From assembly GCF_030056705.1 (NCBI RefSeq), contig NZ_JASHIC010000047.1:1-33746 (forward strand): a stretch of DNA of 33,746 nucleotides, written 5' to 3'. Every line of letters begins with the position of its first letter. Position 1 is the first letter of the stretch. The position numbers were made by a program, and so were the translations under genes. This DNA is from Flectobacillus longus. GTDB taxonomy: Bacteria > Bacteroidota > Bacteroidia > Cytophagales > Spirosomataceae. Below the pieces are notes generated by a model. That model did no database searches. It saw only the letters and a list, made by a program, of their open reading frames with translations, and was not told where the DNA came from. Shown piece by piece: positions 1 to 8,034 of this stretch.

Positions 1-30
1 TATTATATCTTTGCTGAGTACGTAGTACAT

Positions 31-80
31 AAAAAGGTTGCTTTGGTATGGTTCGCAAAACAAATATCAGCAACCTTTTT
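31..80 (+). terminator. hairpin with T-tract upstream of the transposase remnant
   Basis: A 12-bp perfect inverted repeat, AAAAAGGTTGCT at 31-42 and AGCAACCTTTTT at 69-80, encloses a 26-nt loop and runs into TTTTTTATTT. It has the form of a rho-independent terminator for a gene ending left of the window. It sits just before the point where transposase homology starts, so the insertion sequence seems to be truncated next to it. Confidence 0.5.
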
Positions 81-96
81 TATTTCTTAAGCAAGT

Positions 97-1426
97 CTAG
101 CAAAAGTCAAGATGACTTCAGAGTTACAATGGCTATTGTGTGGGCAAAAACCTAACTATCATTCAATCTCTGATTTATTTTGTAGCATTACAAAATACCT
201 TCAAACTATTCGTACTCTTTTTGAAAGAAGCTCAGCTTATCGGAGGTAAAACAATTGCCATTGACGGTACAAAAGTGAGAGCGTCGAACTCCAAAAAGAA
301 TAATTTTAATCTCAAAAAAATAGAACGTCACTTAACTTATATTGAAACTAAAACCTCTGAATACCTTCAACAATTATCAGAGAATGACAAAGCAGAGGAT
401 GAACTCGACGTCTCTCATATTCAAGCCAAAATAGAACGGCTCAAAAACGATAAAATCAAGTATAGTGCTTTAGAATCACTGTTGAACGAAGGTACTCAAC
501 CGCAGGTGAGCACAACCGATGCTGACGCTCGTGCATTGTTGGTACACGGTCAAGTAGTAGAAGTGAGCTACAACGTTCAAACAGCCGTCGACTAGCAACA
601 CAACTTGATTGTAGCCACTCACACCAAAATCGGAATGATAGAAACGCCTTGAGTCGAATAGCAATTGAGGCTAAGGAAAATATTCAAGCAGAAACCTTAA
701 CCGTCATCGCCGATAAGGGGTATCACAATGGACGTGAAACTCAAACCGCTCAATCAGTCAACATACAAACCATCGTTGCTACGGCAGAGTTAGTAAACAG
801 CAATGACCACGGAACTCAGCCTGAGTATCTGGTATCGAAGTTCGGAGTCAGATACCTATACATGTCCACAAGGACAAACTTTAACGACCAAAGGCACTTG
901 GCATCAAAAGAAAAGAGATCTAAACATGAGCTATCAATTCAAGAAATATCGTACACCTTCATGCACAAGTTGTCCAGTAAAAGACCTTTGTACGGGTCGA
1001 AAAGATGGTAGAAGGGAGATAGAACGTTCAGTATTCGCACTAGCGGTAGAACAAAATGCCAAGGACTATCAGAGCAATCAGGCATTGTATCGCAAGAGGC
1101 AAGAAATCAATGAACACATCTTCGGGACAATTAAACGGCACGGTCCGACGTCTCGGTGGGGTTATGACCATACCAATCTCAGAGGCTTGAGCAAAGTCAA
1201 CGGAGAAATGGCATTAATCATGACAGTCTACAACATCAAACGTAGTCTGAACATCTTGGGTTTAATAGAAAAACTCCATAACTGGAGTCCAGACTATGCC
1301 AAAGCAAACTATTTTGGCAAAAAACGACCTATTTTAAGCCTGTATGTGTCTGCTAAAGAAAATGATTGGAAACTCCTAGAAAACAGCATCTCTCAGAAAG
1401 CACCAAAATGCTTCCTGAGGCAATAA
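97..1426 (+). pseudogene. IS1182-type transposase, decayed and 5'-truncated
   Basis: The translated pieces, taken from different frames, read as one DDE transposase of the IS1182 family. They are: a piece reading ELQWLLCGQKPNYHSISD from about 121; then KLFVLFLKEAQLIGGKTIAI to a TAG at 593-595; then IAIEAKENIQAETLTVIADK from about 655; then a CxxC-containing stretch (SCTSCPVKDLC) and EINEHIFGTIKR to the end at 1426. Frame changes lie near 175-190, 625-645 and 820-845. The usual N-terminal ~100 residues are missing, and HGPTSR between FGTIKR and WGYDHTN looks like an extra insertion. No functional transposase can be made. The start given is where similarity fades, not a start codon. Family assignment is from recalled sequence features, without a search. 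Confidence 0.85.
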
Positions 1427-1470
1427 TATTACAAGTTTTTTTACTAATTTAAGTTTTTTCACAGACTGAC

Positions 1471-2289
1471 GTTGGCGGTCATTTAAAAAAACATCAAGAA
1501 TGAATAAACTTTACTTTTTTATCATTTGGACTTTTAGCTGCCAACTAACATTTGGACAGACAAAATTGTGTATTTTAGGGACAAGTCACGTAGAAACAGA
1601 CAAAATTAAGGGCGAAGATTACGTAAAAGCTTTTAATAAATTCAAACCTGAAATTATTCTGTACGAAGCGGACACAATTTTAGATATTCGCAACAGTTTG
1701 AAAGGACTTGAAGGTGCAATAGAATTTAAGTCTATTCACAACTATCTTAAATCAAAGCCTAAAACTCAAATTTTACCTTATGATTGGACAGGAAAACGAG
1801 GTTTTATGGCTAAAAATAATTATTGGACAAGAATAGATAGTGTGGGCAAAGTTTTCAACGCTTATTTTTCGGCAGGACAAGCTGACAAACTTTCTCTTAC
1901 AACATTTGAAGCATTTTCTGATTTAAAAATTGCTGAAAGTGAAATAGATTATGAAGATTTGGAAACATTAAATAAACCCTATGTAAGAAAATTAGTAGAA
2001 CTAAAATCAAAGTGGGAATACAGAAAATTCCTTGATTTGGCTAATACTAATGACACCCTAAAAAAGATAGTTCCTATTTTACAAATGGCACAAGACTATT
2101 GGAACATTAGAAATAGGGAAATGGCACAGAATATTTTAAACATTGTGAATCAATATCCTAACAAACGCATTTTAGTGCAGACAGGAAATGCTCATAAATA
2201 TTATTTGTACAACGAACTCGAAACAAAACAGAAGGACAACAATTTCACAATAGTTGAATATTGGGAGAAAAAATAAACGAACCGCCAAC
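1471..2289. repeat. 9-bp inverted repeats flanking one gene
   Basis: GTTGGCGGT at 1471-1479 lies 20 bp before the start codon of the TraB/ChaN-like gene. Its exact reverse complement ACCGCCAAC at 2281-2289 begins 4 bp after the stop codon. The pair brackets the gene tightly. The layout recalls single-gene cassettes, but the cores do not fit the integron GTTRRRY/RYYYAAC consensus, and no second core follows downstream. Confidence 0.4.
1500..2276 (+). CDS. exported TraB/ChaN/Tiki-superfamily-like protein
   Basis: The 258-residue product begins with a signal peptide (about 1-19, ending FGQ). The mature part has the layout of the TraB/GumN/ChaN/Tiki superfamily: GTSH at 27-30 after the first strand, an acidic YEAD at 55-58, RNREMAQNI about 50 residues from the end, and GNAH at 229-232. 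Members of this superfamily are metal-dependent peptidase-like or haem-binding proteins; which activity applies here cannot be told. The export signal points to the periplasm. The gene stands alone between an IS remnant and a palindromic repeat, bracketed by 9-bp inverted repeats. It could instead belong to one of the smaller DUFs in the same fold, such as DUF5694. Confidence 0.6.
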   Translation: MNKLYFFIIWTFSCQLTFGQTKLCILGTSHVETDKIKGEDYVKAFNKFKPEIILYEADTILDIRNSLKGLEGAIEFKSIHNYLKSKPKTQILPYDWTGKRGFMAKNNYWTRIDSVGKVFNAYFSAGQADKLSLTTFEAFSDLKIAESEIDYEDLETLNKPYVRKLVELKSKWEYRKFLDLANTNDTLKKIVPILQMAQDYWNIRNREMAQNILNIVNQYPNKRILVQTGNAHKYYLYNELETKQKDNNFTIVEYWEKK

Positions 2290-2377
2290 ATGATATTTAC
2301 GATAAAGTGGCAGGTGGAAGTAATTGAACAGTTTTACTACTATTTAGCTACAGTGATAAGGCTCAACTTTCGGAATA

Positions 2378-2585
2378 CCCACTAGTGCTGGCTTCCTAGC
2401 CAGTACTTACCAAATCTAAGGATTCTAATCCTACGCAGAGATAAATTTTATTTTAATACAGCAATCTGTACTTAAGGTGAAGCTATGATGAATGTAAGCA
2501 CAATTGTGAGGTTTTGGAAAGATTTTCTCTGGATAGAATCCAGAGAAAAAATGGGTACTGGTTAGGAAGCCAGCACCAGCGGGGA
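2378..2585. repeat. palindromic interspersed repeat, copy 1
   Basis: This is the longest of three related copies (the others are at 5266 and 6929). The ends form an imperfect terminal inverted repeat (CCCACTAGTGCTGGCTTCC on the left; the right end is its near complement). Inside are four hairpins: GGCTTCCTAGCC, AGGATTCTAATCCT, a 12-bp stem TTTTCTCTGGAT/ATCCAGAGAAAA around AGA at 2523-2550, and an outer GGTTAGGAAGCC. The first two hairpins and the last two are arranged in opposite orientation. This copy differs from the others by an extra ~16 bp in the middle (around 2455-2483) and by point changes that weaken the outer stems. Confidence 0.85.
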
Positions 2586-2740
2586 ATCCTATGCTGGGTT
2601 AGATATACCTACGAAATAGAATTCAATGATAGAAATATGTACTCTTATTAGCAGATATTAAAAAAAATACATACCAAGACCGAAGGAAAAAATAATAAAT
2701 ATCGTCTAATGATATAATCTTAACTTTTAATTCGAATGGT

Positions 2741-3700
2741 ATGACTTACAAAAATCTTTTATTAGTAGTATTAGTATGTACTTTGGCTTCTTGTAGTAAA
2801 GATGATACAACATTAACTACAAACAATGGTATTGTAATTAATGTTGATGCGACGCAATTCCTTACCGCGTCAGGAAACGTAACTATTACAACCGAAACAA
2901 GAACTCTATCGAATGGAACATCTGCTCCTTGCTACAAAATTGTCACTAAAAGTACACCAACTGACCACACTCAAGGTCCTTGGTGCCCTACCAATATTAC
3001 AGATGATGCTACCAAAGGTGGTATTTGGATAGAAGGCGGTAATGTGTATGATGTAGATGGTGCATTTGTTAAAAATTTGGCTACTTTTTATAAAGACAAC
3101 ACATGGAAAATGTACAATACCACTACAGGTGTTATTACCAAAACCTCTACTTATGCTGAATGCCAAGCAGCTGCAAACCCGAATGTAGGTGCCGCTTACA
3201 AAAACTATTGTGTAGAATGTTTACCATCGTATGTTTCTTCGGTAACAAAAACCATTTATATTCCCATAACACCTATAAAATTGAATTCTCCTGTAAGTTT
3301 TGGGGCAGGCCCAGGAGCGTCGGGACCAACAATAAGAGGAATTGCTTTTAACGGTGTGGTGTTTGATGCACCAGCACCTACAAGCATCATTTTAGCTGCT
3401 TACACTTTAGCACCATTTGATGATGCTGGTGGACATATTAACATTGGTGCAGGTTATCACTATCATGCCGCAACAGGAAAATCTACAAAACTCAGTCAAT
3501 CCGACGGGCATGCTGCTATGATTGGGTATGCTTTAGATGGTTTTGGAATTTATGAAAGATTAAGTGCTGCAGGGACGGAATATACCGACTTGGATGCAAG
3601 TCGTGGACATTATGACGCTACAAGAGGATACCATTATCATGTAGACAAAGCTGGATCTAATAATTTTATTAACAGTTTAGCGGGAGCGTATGCTCTGTAA
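2741..3700 (+). CDS. YHYH-domain lipoprotein
   Basis: The 319-residue product has a lipoprotein signal with Cys18 in LASC, so it should be membrane-anchored on the periplasmic or outer-membrane side. The C-terminal half carries the YHYH motif twice, at 239-242 (GYHYH) and 297-300 (GYHYH), with GYALDGFGIY between them; this is the hallmark of the YHYH domain family. The histidine and aspartate clusters suggest metal binding, but the family has no established reaction that I know of. The next gene begins 3 bp after the stop, so the two are almost certainly co-transcribed. Confidence 0.8.
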   Translation: MTYKNLLLVVLVCTLASCSKDDTTLTTNNGIVINVDATQFLTASGNVTITTETRTLSNGTSAPCYKIVTKSTPTDHTQGPWCPTNITDDATKGGIWIEGGNVYDVDGAFVKNLATFYKDNTWKMYNTTTGVITKTSTYAECQAAANPNVGAAYKNYCVECLPSYVSSVTKTIYIPITPIKLNSPVSFGAGPGASGPTIRGIAFNGVVFDAPAPTSIILAAYTLAPFDDAGGHINIGAGYHYHAATGKSTKLSQSDGHAAMIGYALDGFGIYERLSAAGTEYTDLDASRGHYDATRGYHYHVDKAGSNNFINSLAGAYAL

Positions 3701-3703
3701 CAA

Positions 3704-4318
3704 ATGAATTTTAAAGTAATATTCAAAATAATGGGAATGGTATTGTTCTCACCATTCCTTTATGCTCATAGTCCAGACCTTTCGAGCCTTATGATTTATG
3801 AAGAGAATGGAAAAACTTTTCTTGTAATAAAAAGCTCAATAGCTGCATTTGAAGGCGAAGTAGTTTATCTATACGGTAAAGAATCCTATAAAACACCACA
3901 GGAGTTTAGTGAGTTAGCAATTGAGTATTTCAAAGAAAACTGTTTTGTTGCTATTAACAATAAAACCATTAAGTTTATCAATCCGCAAATTCAATTAGGG
4001 CATGAAACAACACTTTTTGCCGAATTACAACATATACCTAAAAACATTAACTCCATACACGTAAAAAACACCTTGTTTAAAGATATGCCCAATAACTTAT
4101 GTGAGCTGATTCTTATCTTAAAGGGCTTACCTCAAAAGCAGTATATATTAAACAACAAAAGTAGGCACGAGGTAAACCTAAAATTGGAGAAGAATAAATG
4201 GTCAATAGAGGAGCGTTCAAATGCCAACGTTACATCCAATAAATTCATTTTAATTGGGAGTATCATCTCATTTATTTTTGTAACAATAGTATTTACACAG
4301 CGAAAAAGCATCAGCTAG
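3704..4318 (+). CDS. exported, C-terminally membrane-anchored protein of unknown function
   Basis: The 204-residue product has an N-terminal signal sequence (about 1-21, ending LYA). A predicted beta-rich middle follows (SSLMIYEENGKTFLVIKSSI), then one membrane span near the C-terminus (FILIGSIISFIFVTIVF), and finally a short basic tail. The bulk should therefore lie outside the inner membrane. I do not recognise a named family with certainty; the layout resembles the extracytoplasmic part of HupE-like proteins. It starts 3 bp after the YHYH gene, so it probably works with that lipoprotein. Confidence 0.6.
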   Translation: MNFKVIFKIMGMVLFSPFLYAHSPDLSSLMIYEENGKTFLVIKSSIAAFEGEVVYLYGKESYKTPQEFSELAIEYFKENCFVAINNKTIKFINPQIQLGHETTLFAELQHIPKNINSIHVKNTLFKDMPNNLCELILILKGLPQKQYILNNKSRHEVNLKLEKNKWSIEERSNANVTSNKFILIGSIISFIFVTIVFTQRKSIS

Positions 4319-4462
4319 CATAGCTATTTTTTCTAGAAATTCACTTATCAAATCGGCTGAACTCCTTGTCAAAAGGACGGTTCTCTCGAGGACGCAATCA
4401 TTCCATCAGTAGAGACGCAATGATTGTGTATTAAGCCAAGTCATATCTAAAATAGTAGCATC

Positions 4463-4498
4463 AAAAAGGGGTCGAAAAATATTTTTCGACCCCTTTTT
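4463..4498. terminator. perfect 36-bp palindrome, bidirectional terminator
   Basis: Arms at 4463-4480 and 4481-4498 are exact reverse complements (core GGGGTCGAAAAAT/ATTTTTCGACCCC), with A- and T-runs outside. It would terminate transcription in either direction and closes the YHYH unit, whose last stop is 145 bp upstream. The rest of 4319-4682 holds only an 8-bp inverted repeat (CAATCATT/AATGATTG, about 4395-4427) and no gene that I can support. Confidence 0.75.
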
Positions 4499-4721
4499 TA
4501 ATAAAAACTTGGAGAATAATCCCAACCCTAAAAATTCGGAATGACTCATGTTTAGTTAATGGAAGTCAGTCTTCCCACTCAACGAATTATTGACTTTTGT
4601 TAAAAAGGTCAATAACACCATCAAAACAACTACTCATATTCTGGATTAGCTGTACGGACGAAACAGAATTCAATTATATTGCGTGCCTAAAGAATTATCT
4701 AATTGGATACACCAAAAAGGT

Positions 4722-5141
4722 ATGACAAACAAACTAAAGCTCATAATTTACGAAGAACAGACCTTCAAAGTTGGCAAATACGTATTCATTGACAGTACCG
4801 CAGAAAATCATAATGCCGTTGTATTTGAAGACAATTGCGAAACTGGTTATTTCTATGCAGTAGACAGAAATAATGACTTGAAGGTATTAGACGGACTTCA
4901 TATCTACAACGTCGCAAATGTGACTGACAAACATAAACCGTCTACTTTGAAAATTCTTTGGACTGAAGACGAATCGAAAGCTTTTCTTTCAATAAATAAT
5001 TACTATCACGCTATGTTTGATTTTAGGAATAAAGCTGGGTATTGTAGAAATGGATTCCCTGAAGCTAATAACTCGTGGACAAAAATAAAAGAGCGTACAC
5101 TAACTGACAGATTAATAGACAACTTGTCAAAAGCCCAATAA
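4722..5141 (+). CDS. DUF2251-like protein
   Basis: From the ATG at 4722 the product has 139 residues. The same frame is open from a GTG at 4683, adding 13 residues. The ATG is preferred because AAAAAGG lies directly before it and the product then starts MTNKLKLIIYEEQTFKVG. The stretches VVFEDNCETGYFYAVD, LHIYNVANVTD and GYCRNGFP match what I recall of DUF2251, a small family without assigned activity. There is no signal peptide or membrane span, so it should be cytoplasmic. It stands alone, 125 bp before repeat copy 2. Confidence 0.65.
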   Translation: MTNKLKLIIYEEQTFKVGKYVFIDSTAENHNAVVFEDNCETGYFYAVDRNNDLKVLDGLHIYNVANVTDKHKPSTLKILWTEDESKAFLSINNYYHAMFDFRNKAGYCRNGFPEANNSWTKIKERTLTDRLIDNLSKAQ

Positions 5142-5265
5142 CTATCTAGCATTGAAAAAATTGTAAGTCTACAACTCAGTTGGATGCGTGGCAACCTTGA
5201 TACTATAGGTTCTACAATAAATATTCTTAGGCTTTACATTATTGGCAAGACAAGGTTTTTATTCC

Positions 5266-5459
5266 TCCACTAGTGCTTGCTAGGAAGCCAGCACTTACCA
5301 AATCTAAGGATTCTAATCCTACGCAGAGATAAATTTTATTTTACATAAGGAGAACCTATGATGAATGTAAGTACAATTGTGAGGTTTTGGAAAGATTTTC
5401 TCTGGATAGAATCCAGAGAAAAAATGAGTAGTGGCTAGGAAGCCAGCACCAGCGTGGGA
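5266..5459. repeat. palindromic interspersed repeat, copy 2
   Basis: This copy is nearly identical to copy 3 over ~194 bp and in the same orientation. Its first hairpin has the inner part flipped: AGTGCT-TGCTAGGAAGCC-AGCACT, where copies 1 and 3 have GGCTTCCTAGCC between the same flanks. The right half keeps the 12-bp stem around AGA at 5397-5423 and ends AGCACCAGCGTGGG. Confidence 0.85.
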
Positions 5460-5748
5460 CACTAAGCATTTTGATTCATTGATTTTTATGATTCGAGACC
5501 ACAAAAATACAATTTATCAAATGCTTAGTTTATTCATCAACACTTTTCGAGAACTACCAAATGTTTAAAAGATGGTACTTGTATGAACTATACATCTGAC
5601 TACAAGAGAGAGGATGGGGGAATGAACTACGGTGGGGTAACCTACCCCAAAAAAGAGTGCTAAAATCTAGTTCTTTGATACAAGTTGTTTGCATTGGTTA
5701 TGAACGACTTGTATTTATATTATGCGCAACTTCAAAGTTAAAGTAGTA
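5460..5748. other. non-coding spacer with two inverted repeats
   Basis: No gene can be supported here. Directly after repeat copy 2 lies an imperfect inverted repeat, ACTAAGCATTTTGAT at 5461-5475 and ATCAAATGCTTAGT at 5516-5529, 40 bp apart. A short palindrome TGGGGTAACCTACCCCA follows at 5633-5649 before a run of six A, which on the minus strand has the form of a weak terminator. Confidence 0.5.
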
Positions 5749-5756
5749 TAAATTTG
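5749..5756 (+). promoter_or_regulatory. Bacteroidota -7 box for the DUF6624-like gene
   Basis: TAAATTTG matches the Bacteroidota -7 consensus TAnnTTTG exactly, 14 bp before the start codon at 5771. That leaves a leader of only about 8-10 nt. I do not see a clear -33 TTTG at the expected distance, so the call rests on the -7 box alone. Confidence 0.4.
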
Positions 5757-5770
5757 TAATGTAATATCTT

Positions 5771-6826
5771 ATGAAATTGAATAAAATAGTAATTCCGTAT
5801 AGTCAGATTATTAGAACGTCGATAATAATTTTGGTTACTTGTACAGTTAGTTTCTCGCAGAACTACAAGGAATATTATGCTCTACAAAATAAAGCTGAAT
5901 TGGCAATAGTAGATAATGATTTTCACACAGCATTTGATTTTTATAGTAAAGCTTTTGCTCTGAATCCAAAACCGTTGGCAAAAGATATCTACAATTATGC
6001 AATGTGTAGTTTTCTATTAAAAAAGTACAAGAACACCTATAAATCTTTTAATGAGCTAATGGGTCTAGGACTATCAATAGAAGAAATCAAAAAAAATGAA
6101 GTATTAATAAAAGAAAAGGAAGTTATTAATCGAATTAGTAAGAATTACACATCATTCAAAGATAAATCGTTAAAAAATACCAATGTCTTTCTCAGAGATT
6201 CATTGAGAAAAATAGCTGATCAGGATCAATTATTTAGACGGATGAGTGGTAGTTACAAAGTATATGGCGATACTATCAGAAAAATTGATGAAGTGAATAA
6301 TAAAAAATTACTTTCAATTATAGAGAAATATGGATACCCTAACGAATATTTAGTAGGTGTTTCTAGAAATCTTAATCCTTCTCAAAATTTTGATATTGTC
6401 ATTTGGCATCAGACCCAAACAAATTTCATTCATGATTATACAAATATTTTAAAGGAAGCAGTAAAAAACGGACGGATAGATCCTCATAGAGCATCCGAAC
6501 TTATTGAAAATCAACAAGGAGATGACAGATATTCATCACAAATATTATATAAAATTTCTTGTCCGAGTTGCTCAAAGGAAATCATTGATAAGATTAATAA
6601 AAAACTGTTTTACTATGATATAAAAGGTTCAATCAAAGCAAAAATAAATGACGAACGAGAGAAAATATTTTTAGAAAATATTGATGATTATGAAAAAAAA
6701 GTACTATTTGACTCAAAACCTAATCCTTTTAAGTTTTTTTATAAAGGAGGAATCCCAAATTTCAGTTTTGATAAAGAAGAAGATGTATTAATAACTATTA
6801 AAAAGATGAAATCTCTAAATGAATAA
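5771..6826 (+). CDS. exported DUF6624-like protein with TPR-like N-terminus
   Basis: The 351-residue product has a signal sequence (about 1-29, ending SFS). A tetratricopeptide-like helical stretch at about 33-95 follows (ALQNKAELAIVDNDFHTAFD). The region 140-245 matches my memory of DUF6624: ADQDQLFR, IDEVNNKKLLSIIEKYGYP, VG, then FDIVIWHQ and ILKEAVKNGRI. An unusual feature is the tail after about residue 260, which carries a CPSC motif (264-267) and ~85 further lysine-rich residues. The gene is AT-rich and stands alone between repeat copies 2 and 3. Function is unknown. Confidence 0.6.
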   Translation: MKLNKIVIPYSQIIRTSIIILVTCTVSFSQNYKEYYALQNKAELAIVDNDFHTAFDFYSKAFALNPKPLAKDIYNYAMCSFLLKKYKNTYKSFNELMGLGLSIEEIKKNEVLIKEKEVINRISKNYTSFKDKSLKNTNVFLRDSLRKIADQDQLFRRMSGSYKVYGDTIRKIDEVNNKKLLSIIEKYGYPNEYLVGVSRNLNPSQNFDIVIWHQTQTNFIHDYTNILKEAVKNGRIDPHRASELIENQQGDDRYSSQILYKISCPSCSKEIIDKINKKLFYYDIKGSIKAKINDEREKIFLENIDDYEKKVLFDSKPNPFKFFYKGGIPNFSFDKEEDVLITIKKMKSLNE

Positions 6827-6928
6827 TTAAGTAATTATTTTGACAACTAGTGCTGAGAAAACAGTAAATGACATCATTATTTGGCTCTTAAAATATCAGA
6901 TACTATATTATCGTTTTGATGGATTCTC

Positions 6929-7122
6929 CCCCGCTAGTGCTGGCTTCCTAGCCAGCACTTACCAAATCTAAGGATTCTAATCCTACGCAGAGATAAATTT
7001 TATTTTACATAAGGAGAACCTATGATGAATGTAAGCACAATTGTGAGGTTTTGGAAAGATTTTCTCTGGATAGAATCCAGAGAAAAAATGGGTGCTGGCT
7101 TGGAAGCCAGCACCAGCGTGGG
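6929..7122. repeat. palindromic interspersed repeat, copy 3
   Basis: This is the best-preserved copy. Outer hairpins are GTGCTGGCT-TCCT-AGCCAGCAC at the left and GGTGCTGGCTTGGAAGCCAGCACC at the right. Inner hairpins are AGGAT-TCTA-ATCCT and TTTTCTCTGGAT-AGA-ATCCAGAGAAAA. The middle contains AAGGAG seven bases before ATGATG, opening a 34-codon frame to TAA at 7124-7126. The frame is cut short by TAG in copies 1 and 2 and is probably not a gene. The remainder of 6827-7302 shows nothing else I can name. Confidence 0.85.
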
Positions 7123-7302
7123 ATAAAAAGCCTTTTCATTTTAACAACTCTGTAACAAATCAATAACACTTGAGTGACAGCAAGATGCAAGAAGAATATG
7201 GTAATTTTGTAAAGTGAACAGCATGAAAATTATCGTATTCAATAAACCTCTTTTATACTTCGATATTTTGTACAATCCGTTCTATTAAATCAAACAACAG
7301 AT

Positions 7303-7875
7303 ATGAAAAAAATCATTTATATGCTGATTTTACCACTGGTTGTGGTAAGTGGGCTGGTATTTGCCAATGCCAATCGTGAAGCTAAAGATGAAGCTGCTAG
7401 AAAGCCACTCTCAAAACCTCTCTCTATTGCAGAAAGGAAAGCTGCCTTAAAAAAATGGGAAGCAAGCCCCGATGGTATCATGTTCAAAAAATGGGAGGCG
7501 TCTCCCGCAGGAAAAAAAGTATATGCTGGCGAAGCTAAAATAAGGAAAAACATAAGTGCTTTTTCTGATATGGAAGCAGTTGTAACCTCTCTTTCTCTTC
7601 CGCCAGGCTCACGATTAGGTTTTGGAATAATGGTCAAAATTAATGGTGATGATTATATCCTTAGTTTTGGACTAGAAAAGTCTGACAATACTATTTTTAA
7701 TTCTAACAATGAATTTGAGCAATTGCATAACCTGAAAGTGAACGACAAAATAACGATAAGAAGCCATAATGTATCGCATGCACCCAAGTATTCGTATCCA
7801 ATAGTAGCAGGTGATTATGTAGAACAAAATCATAAAATAATCTATAAACGTGCTCTTCACCAAGGCGGTTGCTAG
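7303..7875 (+). CDS. exported protein of unknown function
   Basis: The 190-residue product has a signal peptide (about 1-22, ending FANA) and a charged linker rich in Lys, Glu and Ala. A tandem pair of 12-residue units follows: KKWEASPDGIMF (50-61) and KKWEASPAGKKV (62-73). The C-terminal ~105 residues look beta-rich and globular (LGFGIMVKINGDDYILSFGL). I do not recognise the family. It stands alone, ending 160 bp before the convergent regulator gene with a hairpin between. Confidence 0.65.
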   Translation: MKKIIYMLILPLVVVSGLVFANANREAKDEAARKPLSKPLSIAERKAALKKWEASPDGIMFKKWEASPAGKKVYAGEAKIRKNISAFSDMEAVVTSLSLPPGSRLGFGIMVKINGDDYILSFGLEKSDNTIFNSNNEFEQLHNLKVNDKITIRSHNVSHAPKYSYPIVAGDYVEQNHKIIYKRALHQGGC

Positions 7876-7914
7876 GGAGATAAATTAGCACCTGTATATT
7901 AAGTCAAAGAAATA

Positions 7915-7980
7915 CCAAATGGGGTTTTGCTATGGTAAGGGCTTCACAAAATACCCACATTATACCAAAACCCCATTTGG
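7915..7980. terminator. hairpin between convergent genes
   Basis: CCAAATGGGGTTTTG at 7915-7929 and CAAAACCCCATTTGG at 7966-7980 are perfect 15-bp complements around a 36-nt loop. It lies between the plus-strand gene ending at 7875 and the minus-strand gene ending at 8035, so it probably serves both. The T-tracts are weak. Confidence 0.5.
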
Positions 7981-8034
7981 CTTTAATCTCTCTTTCAAAA
8001 ACACTTGCGCACTTTCCCTTTTTGTCTCTTTTCC

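Noticed and set aside
1471-2330. Integron attC sites around the TraB/ChaN-like gene
   Set aside because: The cores GTTGGCG and CGCCAAC break the GTTRRRY/RYYYAAC consensus and no second core follows within 100 bp. Kept only as an inverted-repeat observation.
5319-5504. Minus-strand open frame of 61 codons across repeat copy 2
   Set aside because: It is made mostly of repeat sequence, with no start signal and no protein-like composition.
7022-7126. A 34-codon frame inside the palindromic repeat, with AAGGAG just upstream, partly shared by all three copies
   Set aside because: It runs through two hairpins, ends at TAG early in copies 1 and 2, and copy 1 lacks the AAGGAG. Conservation is explained by the repeat itself.
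7317-7637. Minus-strand open frame of 106 codons opposite the secreted unknown protein
   Set aside because: It is the antisense shadow of a plus-strand gene that has a clear signal peptide and start.
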